Source: Chloroflexota bacterium (GTDB lineage: Bacteria > Chloroflexota > Anaerolineae > CG2-30-64-16). From it: a stretch of 6,911 bases of DNA. The stretch spans positions 1 to 6,911 of the forward strand of contig JAKPQT010000208.1 of assembly GCA_029555885.1 (NCBI GenBank). The letters are read 5' to 3'. Below, piece after piece: positions 1 through 5,297 of the stretch (the stretch's first letter is position 1; every line of letters begins with the position of its first letter). Under the pieces are notes generated by a model. It made no database searches, had not been told where the DNA came from, and worked only from the letters and a program-made list of their open reading frames with translations. The position numbers were made by a program, and so were the translations under genes.

Positions 1-48
1 CACGCCACCCGCAGCAACCTGCCCGCAAGCAGCCGCGAGTCAAAGTGA
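1..48 (+). CDS. C-terminal tail of an upstream gene (partial)
   Basis: Reading from base 1 gives 15 codons (HATRSNLPASSRESK) and then TGA at 46-48. The stop overlaps the GTG start of the next gene as GTGA, the typical arrangement of translationally coupled genes, and this is the main reason to believe the frame is real. The tail is polar and basic, which is common for the cytoplasmic end of a membrane protein or glycosyltransferase, but nothing in 15 residues identifies the family. The frame of the following gene is also open to the window edge, so this could instead be an untranslated leader or part of that gene. Confidence 0.4.
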   Translation, partial: HATRSNLPASSRESK

Positions 49-3000
49 CCCAACCGCCCATGACTACCCGGCGTACCGACGCTCTTGTTGTGCTGGCCCT
101 GCTGTTGCTGCCGCTCTTGTGGTTCGCACCGCAGGTCTTCGGCAATGCCACCCTCCTGCCCGCAGACAACCTGTACCAGTTCCCGCCGTGGGAGCCTTAC
201 GCAGCGCAACTCGGCGCGGGCGTGCCGCACAACCCGCTCATCAGCGACCTGATCCTCGAAAACTACCAGTGGAAGTCGTACATCCTGGAGTCGCTCCGCA
301 CGGGCGACATCGGCGGCCTGCTGTGGAGCCCCCGGCTCTTTGCCGGCGCACCGTTCCTGGCCGCGGGGCAGCACTCCGCCATGTACCCGTTGAGCATCCT
401 GTTCTACGTCCTGCCGCTGTGGCGGGCTTACGGCGTCTTCACCTGGCTCCAGCTCGGCATTGCGGCCGCGGCCATGTACATCTTCATGCGGGTGTTGCGG
501 CTGCGCCCGCTGCCCGCGGCGGTCAGCGCGGTCGCCTACGCGTTCTCCGGCTTCTTCATCGTCAGCGTTAACTTCACGATGGTCATTGCCGCGGCGGCCT
601 GGCTACCGCTGATCCTGGCGATGATCGAGAGCGTCGTCCGCAAGCAAGAGGAGAAGGGTCCAGCATCCTTCTCGCCCGTCCCCTACATTGTAGCGGGCAG
701 CCTCTTCCTCGCGCTCGCCAGCCTCGCCGGGCACGTCGAAATCACCTACTACACGCTGATGGTCAGCGCATACTATGCGTTGTGGCGTCTGATCGTGTTG
801 TGGCGGCGGGTGCGCACCCCCCTGCCCTCGCTGCGGCTGGCCCTCTGGCTGCTGGTGATGGTTGCGTTCGGCCTCGCGTTGAGCGGCGTGCAACTGCTCC
901 CGCTCTACGAGCTCGTCTCGCAGTCCTTTCGCGAAGGCTCGGCCAGCCTCCAACAGGTGCGCGATTGGGCCTGGCCCAGCCAGCAGGTGCTGACCTTCTT
1001 CCTGCCCGACTTCTTCGGCAACCCAACCCACCACACCTGGTTCGACATCTGGCAGCGCACGTGGGCGCCCGTCACGCAGAACGCGCTCGGCGAGCCGCTG
1101 AACACGATCGATTGGGGCGTCAAGAACTACGTCGAAGGCGGCAACTACCTGGGCATCGTCACCTGGCTGCTGGCAGCGATCGCGGTGGTGGCCGCAGCCG
1201 TACAAGGAAGCAGCAAGAAGCAAGAAGGAAAGGCGGGGGCCCCGGCAGACGGTGATACTCGTTCATCTGCCATCTTCCTTCTTCGATCTTCCTTCGTCCG
1301 TCCGTCCTCCGTGCTGCTCTTTGCCGTGCTTGCAGTCCTCTCCCTGCTCTTCGCCTTCGGCACGCCGCTCTATGCCATCCTGTACTACGGCTTGCCCGGC
1401 TACAGCCAGTTGCACTCCGCGTTCCGGTGGGTGTTCCCGTACACACTGAGCATGGCCGCGCTGGCCGGGTTCGGGCTGCACGCGGTAATGGCTGGAAGCC
1501 GGATAGGCGCAGCTTCACCGCGCACGGAAGCCGGCGAGATGTCTCGCAGGCCGAGCCTGCTGAATGCGCTGCGGGTGTCTGTCAAGCTGCTCGCGGGAGT
1601 TGCTGTGGTGGCGGGAATCGGGGCGCTGCTCGTCGTGCTGGCGAGCGTGGTCGTGCCCGGCCCGTTCGTCGCGCTGGCAGACCGGCTGATGATGTGGGGC
1701 TTCTGGGCCGACCGCATCCAGGCGCGCGGCTTTGCTGATGGCGTGATGGCATGGAGCTATTGGGCGCTGGGCCTGGCCCGCTTCGGCGCAATGGCATTGT
1801 TGGCCGGACTGGCGCTGTGGTGGGCGCGGCCTGCGACCACGCGGGAGCAGGTGCATCCTTCGACTGGCGGCAGTGTGCCGTCAGTTATGAGCCGCACACC
1901 CGCTCAGGATGCCATCGACTCCATCAACGTGGAGCATCCTGAGCGGAGTGGCGGAGCAGTCTCCGCCACACAGCCGAAGGATGTCCTGAAGCATAGCCTA
2001 CGGTGGGCCGCGCTTCCTCTCCTCCTCATCCTCGACCTGTGGCTCGTGGGGCACAGCTTCAACCCCGCGACCGACCCCAGGCTGCTCAGCTTCACCCCGC
2101 CCGTCATCGAGTGGCTGCAGGCGCGGCAAGACCCGGCGCAACCCTGGCGGCTGACCAGCTTCAACGCGCCCGATGACAAAACGCTATGGGCCAACTCTGT
2201 GATGGCCTACGGGCTGGAGGACATCCGAGGCTACGACTCCATCATCCTGCGCCAATATGCGCAGTACATGGAGCGCATCCAGCCACAGTATGACCTGCTG
2301 TACAACCGCATCGGGCCTATCTACACCCAGGTTGACGGCCAGGCGAACTATCCTGCACTGGACAGCCCCCTGCTGAACCTGCTCGGCGTACGCTACGTCG
2401 TGACTTCGAGCGCGATCCCGAATGCGGGCTACCGGAAGGTCTATGACGGCGAGGTGGCCGTCTACGAGAACGCAGATGCGCTGCCGCGCGTGTTTATCGT
2501 GCCGGAGGCGGTCGCGGCCGCGGATTCTGATGCGGCGCTGGACCGGCTGGAAACGGTCGACCCCGGCCAGACGGTTGTCATCGAGCCGGCGACTGCGGGT
2601 GAACTGGCCCTCGCGACGCTGCCCGCGGCTTCGTCGCCGGAGGTGCGCGAGGCGCGCATCAGCCAACGGGGAAACCGCGAAGTCTTTGTAGACGTGAACA
2701 TCAGCGATCGCGGGTGGCTGGTCTTTACGGACAGTTATTTCGAGGGCTGGAAAGCCTACCTGCGGCCGTTCGGGGTCGAGGGCGAAGGCGTGGACGCGGC
2801 GGGTAATCCGGTCGAGCAGCAGATGGCGCTCTACCGCGCGGACGGCGCGTTCCGGGCAGTCTATCTGCCGGAGGCCGGGCAATGGACCGTGCGCTTCGTC
2901 TACTCCCCTCGCAGCGTACTGCTCGGGCTCTACACCACCTTCCTGGCCGGCATCACCCTGCTCATGCTGGCGGGTTGGTGGGCCTGGGGCCGCTTCTACA

Positions 3001-4562
3001 AGGGCGAAGGCAGCGAGGTCGGCACGGTCGCGAAGAACAGTGCGGTGCAGATGGCGATGTCCCTCTTGAGCCGGGCCATCGACTTCGCCTTTGCCATGCT
3101 GCGGCTGCGGGTGCTCAGCCCGGTCGGTGAGGGCGGCTACGTCTTCGCCATCACCTTCTACGGGCTGTTCGAGATCCTGACCCGGTTCGGCCTGGGTACG
3201 CTGGTGACGCGCGATGTTGCGCTGGACAAGAGCCGGGCGCGCAGCTACCTCTATAACGTCATCGCGCTGCGCAGCGGGCTCTGGCTCGCCAGCCTGCCGC
3301 TGATGGCGCTCGTCGCGCTCTTCTACCGGGTGGTGCTGAACCAGCTTACGACCGCGGAAATCCAGGCAATTGCCGTCTTCGCCGGGGCATTGTTCTTCGC
3401 CAACATTGCGGACGCCATCAGTGCGGTGTTCAACGCGTTCGAGAAAATGGAGTATCCCGCGGCCACGTCGACCGCCACCGCGGTCGGCAAGGTGGCGCTC
3501 GGCGCACTCGTCATCCTGCCGCCGCTCGACATGGGCTTCGTCGGCCTGGCCTGGGTGTCGCTCGTGATGAATGTCGTGCAGGTCATCTGGCTGGGCGCGC
3601 TGCTGCGCAGCAAGGTGCTGCCGCCGGAGCGTGAGAGCCATCCTTCGACTGCGTCCCGCCGGAGTGCTAGGCGGACTCCGCTCAGGATGCCTCGGCTGGG
3701 CCTGGACTGGCGGAGCCAGCGGCACATGCTGGCCGAATCCGGGCCGCTGATGATTAACCATCTGCTTGCGACGGTCTTCTGGCGCATCAGCCAGCTCGTG
3801 CTGCGCGGCGCGCCAATGACCGGGCTGGCCGCGGTGGGCATCTTCTCCGCGGGCGTGAAGTATCTCGACGGGCTCAACGTCATCCCCAGCTACTTCACGT
3901 TGGCGATCTTCCCGCTGATGAGTCGCTATGCGCACGCGGGCGCGGACACGCTGGTACGCGCATACCGGCTGGCACTTCAGTTGTTGTTCATCGTCAGCCT
4001 GCCGCTGGCCGTGCTCTTTACGTTTGCCGCCACACCGCTCATCCAGATTCTGGGGGGCGCGGCCTACCTGCCCGACGCCGCCATCGCGCTGCGCATCATG
4101 ATCTGGTCCATCCCCATCGGCTTCATCAACTCCGTCACCCAGTACGTGCTGATTGCCGTCAACCAGCAGCGCTATCTTACGAAGGCCTTCCTGATCGGCG
4201 TAGGCTTCACCGCCACGGCCAACCTGCTCCTGGTGCCGCGCTTCGGCTATGTTGCGGCCGCGGCCCTGCAGATCCCCGCGGAGCTGTCGCTCTTCATCCC
4301 CTTCGCCTGGGCAGTGCATCGTTATGTCGCTCCGATGCCGTGGCTGAACCTGCTCTACCGGCCCATTGCAGCGACTGCGCTGAACGTGCTCGTCGTGTGG
4401 GGGCTGGACCGGCTCGGCGTGCCGCTCGTGGCTGGCCTGCTGGCCGGACTTGGCGTCTATATTGCAGTGCTCATCCTGTTGCGTGCGTTCAGCGGGCCGG
4501 AGTACGGCGTGTTGCGCGGCTACCTGCCGCGCAAACCAGCCATCCACGAGCCCCAGGCATAG
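45..4562 (+). CDS. YfhO-family membrane protein fused to a Wzx/PST-type oligosaccharide flippase
   Basis: This 1505-residue integral membrane protein has two modules. Residues 1 to about 985 look like the YfhO family (GT-C fold, implicated in glycosyl transfer from polyprenyl-linked sugars): a first membrane segment at about 12-32, an extracytoplasmic loop with SDLILENYQ (67-75), RTGDIGGLLWSP and GAPFLAAGQHSAMYP, then many membrane segments. An extracytoplasmic domain (about 670-955) carries VYENADALPRVF (806-817) and DSYFEGWKAY (896-905), and a closing membrane segment lies at about 958-981. Residues about 993-1505 resemble a full flippase of about 513 residues, opening with GTVAKNSAVQMAMSLLSRA and continuing as repeated membrane segments; its likely role is translocation of lipid-linked glycans. 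No stop or well-placed start separates the modules. GTG at 45 is chosen for the GTGA overlap; ATG at 60 is the alternative, and neither has a clear Shine-Dalgarno site. Hydrophilic loops at about 199-212, 387-425, 603-647 and 1199-1216 coincide with repeat-like DNA, so those residues are probably not ancestral. Module assignment is firm by motif; substrate and direction are unknown. Confidence 0.88.
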   Translation: MTQPPMTTRRTDALVVLALLLLPLLWFAPQVFGNATLLPADNLYQFPPWEPYAAQLGAGVPHNPLISDLILENYQWKSYILESLRTGDIGGLLWSPRLFAGAPFLAAGQHSAMYPLSILFYVLPLWRAYGVFTWLQLGIAAAAMYIFMRVLRLRPLPAAVSAVAYAFSGFFIVSVNFTMVIAAAAWLPLILAMIESVVRKQEEKGPASFSPVPYIVAGSLFLALASLAGHVEITYYTLMVSAYYALWRLIVLWRRVRTPLPSLRLALWLLVMVAFGLALSGVQLLPLYELVSQSFREGSASLQQVRDWAWPSQQVLTFFLPDFFGNPTHHTWFDIWQRTWAPVTQNALGEPLNTIDWGVKNYVEGGNYLGIVTWLLAAIAVVAAAVQGSSKKQEGKAGAPADGDTRSSAIFLLRSSFVRPSSVLLFAVLAVLSLLFAFGTPLYAILYYGLPGYSQLHSAFRWVFPYTLSMAALAGFGLHAVMAGSRIGAASPRTEAGEMSRRPSLLNALRVSVKLLAGVAVVAGIGALLVVLASVVVPGPFVALADRLMMWGFWADRIQARGFADGVMAWSYWALGLARFGAMALLAGLALWWARPATTREQVHPSTGGSVPSVMSRTPAQDAIDSINVEHPERSGGAVSATQPKDVLKHSLRWAALPLLLILDLWLVGHSFNPATDPRLLSFTPPVIEWLQARQDPAQPWRLTSFNAPDDKTLWANSVMAYGLEDIRGYDSIILRQYAQYMERIQPQYDLLYNRIGPIYTQVDGQANYPALDSPLLNLLGVRYVVTSSAIPNAGYRKVYDGEVAVYENADALPRVFIVPEAVAAADSDAALDRLETVDPGQTVVIEPATAGELALATLPAASSPEVREARISQRGNREVFVDVNISDRGWLVFTDSYFEGWKAYLRPFGVEGEGVDAAGNPVEQQMALYRADGAFRAVYLPEAGQWTVRFVYSPRSVLLGLYTTFLAGITLLMLAGWWAWGRFYKGEGSEVGTVAKNSAVQMAMSLLSRAIDFAFAMLRLRVLSPVGEGGYVFAITFYGLFEILTRFGLGTLVTRDVALDKSRARSYLYNVIALRSGLWLASLPLMALVALFYRVVLNQLTTAEIQAIAVFAGALFFANIADAISAVFNAFEKMEYPAATSTATAVGKVALGALVILPPLDMGFVGLAWVSLVMNVVQVIWLGALLRSKVLPPERESHPSTASRRSARRTPLRMPRLGLDWRSQRHMLAESGPLMINHLLATVFWRISQLVLRGAPMTGLAAVGIFSAGVKYLDGLNVIPSYFTLAIFPLMSRYAHAGADTLVRAYRLALQLLFIVSLPLAVLFTFAATPLIQILGGAAYLPDAAIALRIMIWSIPIGFINSVTQYVLIAVNQQRYLTKAFLIGVGFTATANLLLVPRFGYVAAAALQIPAELSLFIPFAWAVHRYVAPMPWLNLLYRPIAATALNVLVVWGLDRLGVPLVAGLLAGLGVYIAVLILLRAFSGPEYGVLRGYLPRKPAIHEPQA
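651..673. repeat. Small hairpin inside the YfhO coding region
   Basis: GAGAAGG at 651-657 faces CCTTCTC at 667-673. Two further pairs (one G-T) extend the stem to 9 pairs with a 5-base loop, 660-664. It encodes part of a short charged loop (RKQEEKGPASFSP, about residues 199-211) between hydrophobic segments. The arm ATCCTTCTC resembles the ATCCTTCGAC end of the longer palindromes in this gene, so it could be a degenerate relative. That link is weak and chance is possible. Confidence 0.3.
1203..1317. repeat. Purine-rich / pyrimidine-rich insertion-like segment within the YfhO module
   Basis: The + strand is strongly purine-biased at 1204-1239 (AAGGAAGCAGCAAGAAGC and onward) and then pyrimidine-biased at 1271-1310, with a 9-base perfect inverted match AAGAAGGAA (1222-1230) / TTCCTTCTT (1275-1283). 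It encodes a polar, low-complexity loop (GSSKKQEGKAGAPADGDTRS, then a mixed stretch to about residue 425) between two hydrophobic segments. Base usage here is unlike the flanking GC-rich, codon-periodic sequence. This fits a repetitive element accepted in frame, but only one copy is visible here. Confidence 0.4.
1853..1912 (+). repeat. Palindromic element, copy 1 (in-frame within coding sequence)
   Basis: The ends are GCATCCT (1853-1859) and AGGATGC (1906-1912), a perfect 7-base inverted repeat, with subterminal CATCCTTCGACT and CGCTCAGGATG. Inside is a second hairpin, ACTGGCGGC (1863-1871) / GCCGTCAGT (1877-1885), 9 pairs including one G-T with a 5-base loop. It is read in the host frame as HPSTGGSVPSVMSRTPAQDA. 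It shares its first 12 bases and its last 11 with copy 3 in the same orientation, and it is in reverse orientation relative to copy 2. It is probably a REP-like, non-autonomous element. Confidence 0.75.
1934..1983 (-). repeat. Palindromic element, copy 2 (inverted relative to copy 1)
   Basis: The outer ends are CATCCT (1935-1940) and AGGATG (1978-1983). The inner hairpin is a perfect 9-pair stem, GTGGCGGAG (1948-1956) / CTCCGCCAC (1961-1969), with a 4-base loop. The end sequences GCATCCTGAGCGG and CGAAGGATG are the reverse complements of the ends of copy 1, so this copy lies in the opposite orientation. It is read in frame as HPERSGGAVSATQPKD. It is 21 bases from copy 1. Confidence 0.75.
3639..3689 (+). 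repeat. Palindromic element, copy 3 (in-frame within the flippase module)
   Basis: CATCCTTCGACT (3639-3650) and GCTCAGGATG (3680-3689) match the two ends of copy 1, in the same orientation. The interior can pair as GTCC-GCC with GGCGGAC, with one bulged base in the left arm. It encodes HPSTASRRSARRTPLRMP (about residues 1199-1216), in what is probably the long cytoplasmic loop between the two halves of the flippase, just before DWRSQRHMLAESGPLMINH. Host frame and HPST reading are the same as copy 1. Confidence 0.72.
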
Positions 4563-4673
4563 CGCCGCTTGCAGCTCTGACAGCTCACGCTTCCTCACCT
4601 CATGGACATCTTCCCGCAGGCGCCCGCAACCTGTGGCCGTGTCTGGGCGTAGTGCAAAACAAGATCAGCCAAC

Positions 4674-4681
4674 AAAGGAGG
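4674..4681 (+). promoter_or_regulatory. Ribosome binding site deciding the start at 4688
   Basis: AAAGGAGG lies 6 bases upstream of the ATG at 4688, a near-perfect Shine-Dalgarno match at good spacing. The reading frame is open back to 4340, but the upstream part lies within the flippase gene and reads as arginine- and alanine-rich shadow sequence, so this site fixes the true start. Confidence 0.85.
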
Positions 4682-4687
4682 TCTTGG

Positions 4688-5218
4688 ATGAGGCATCGGT
4701 GGCTTAACTACCTGGTGGTTGGAGCTCTGTTCGGCGTTTTCGACTTCTTCTACCTGCACGTCCTCGGTAAATTCCCTGCCAGACAAATCTTCGGCGACAG
4801 CCCAACCGGACAGGCTGCCCGATTCATCGTGATGTTTCTACTGTTGAATCTCGGCATCTGGCTCGTCGTCGTGATTCCGGTCGTCCTGCACGAAACCAGG
4901 GTTTCGCGGTCGAAACTGCTGTCCGCAGTCGCCGGACTCGCCGTATGGTGCACGGGCATCCTGACTTACTACCTCACCAACGCAGCACAGCTTGCCGTGG
5001 GGGTGCCGGGGCGGGAGGAGCTGAGCTTCGCCAGCTACGGATCCCCATACTTCTGGCAGAACTGGGGCAACATCTTTCGGAGCGATATCCTGGGTGGCAT
5101 CATGGAATACATGGCTATTGCCATAGTCGGTGGCGCGCTGGTCGGATTCGTGGCGAGCGCCATCTACATTCGTTCTTATCCCCAGGGACTCCGCATTGGA
5201 AGGACTTCTCTGCATTGA
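4688..5218 (+). CDS. Hypothetical four-helix integral membrane protein, 176 aa
   Basis: I do not recognise this family. The protein begins MRHRWLNYLVVGALFGVFDF and has hydrophobic segments at about residues 6-26, 45-67, 77-98 and 138-161. Between the third and fourth is a polar, aromatic-rich stretch (about 99-137: GREELSFASYGSPYFWQNWG) that would form the main exposed loop, and the C-terminus is short and basic (RSYPQGLRIGRTSLH). The basic N-terminus and the basic residues after segment 2 (HETRVSRSK) suggest an N-in, C-in topology. No catalytic or metal-binding motif stands out. Its start is 125 bases after the flippase stop with a strong ribosome binding site of its own, but I see no convincing promoter or terminator in that gap, so co-transcription with the fusion gene is possible. 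It is likely a real gene because segment spacing, start signal and stop all agree. Confidence 0.75.
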   Translation: MRHRWLNYLVVGALFGVFDFFYLHVLGKFPARQIFGDSPTGQAARFIVMFLLLNLGIWLVVVIPVVLHETRVSRSKLLSAVAGLAVWCTGILTYYLTNAAQLAVGVPGREELSFASYGSPYFWQNWGNIFRSDILGGIMEYMAIAIVGGALVGFVASAIYIRSYPQGLRIGRTSLH

Positions 5219-5243
5219 CAGGAATCATGCACAGCCTTAAAAT
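5215..5243 (+). promoter_or_regulatory. Near-consensus sigma-70-type promoter for the phosphofructokinase gene
   Basis: TTGACA (5215-5220, exact -35 consensus) is followed after 17 bases by TAAAAT (5238-5243, five of six matches to the -10 consensus). Transcription would begin near 5250 and give a leader of about 47 bases. The -35 box overlaps the TGA stop codon (5216-5218) of the preceding gene. Spacing is optimal and the surrounding gap is more AT-rich than the genes. Confidence 0.7.
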
Positions 5244-5284
5244 CACCCTGTAAACGTGAGATAAGCAAAACGCGCCGGTTGTTC

Positions 5285-5292
5285 AGGGGAGG
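5285..5292 (+). promoter_or_regulatory. Ribosome binding site of the phosphofructokinase gene
   Basis: AGGGGAGG ends 5 bases before the ATG at 5298. It supports that start, which also begins the protein directly at the first beta strand of the PFK fold (MRIGIITSGGDAPGMN). Confidence 0.8.
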
Positions 5293-5297
5293 TTGCC

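Noticed and set aside
3045..3062. Separate start of a flippase gene (GTG 3045, ATG 3051 or ATG 3057)
   Set aside because: These starts would cut into the conserved opening of the flippase (TVAKNSAVQ), no ribosome binding site is well placed before them, and the upstream frame is open without a stop.
1853..3689. CRISPR array or transposon ends
   Set aside because: Only three copies, irregularly spaced, in both orientations and lying inside coding sequence; there is no transposase gene and no regular spacers.
2184..4598. Very long open frame on the minus strand (804 codons)
   Set aside because: It lies opposite the fusion gene, its product is rich in Arg, Gln, His and Asp without hydrophobic pattern or motif, and the open frame follows from the GC-rich codon use of the + strand gene.
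4621..4649. Possible terminator hairpin after the fusion gene (CGCCC / GGGCG)
   Set aside because: Only five pairs with a 19-base loop and no following T-tract.
4340..4687. N-terminal extension of the small membrane protein gene
   Set aside because: The extension is an out-of-frame reading of the flippase gene and the gap, and a strong ribosome binding site points to the ATG at 4688.
5226..5252. Tiny frame MHSLKITL before the phosphofructokinase gene
   Set aside because: Eight codons, no ribosome binding site, and it covers the -10 box and the expected transcript start.
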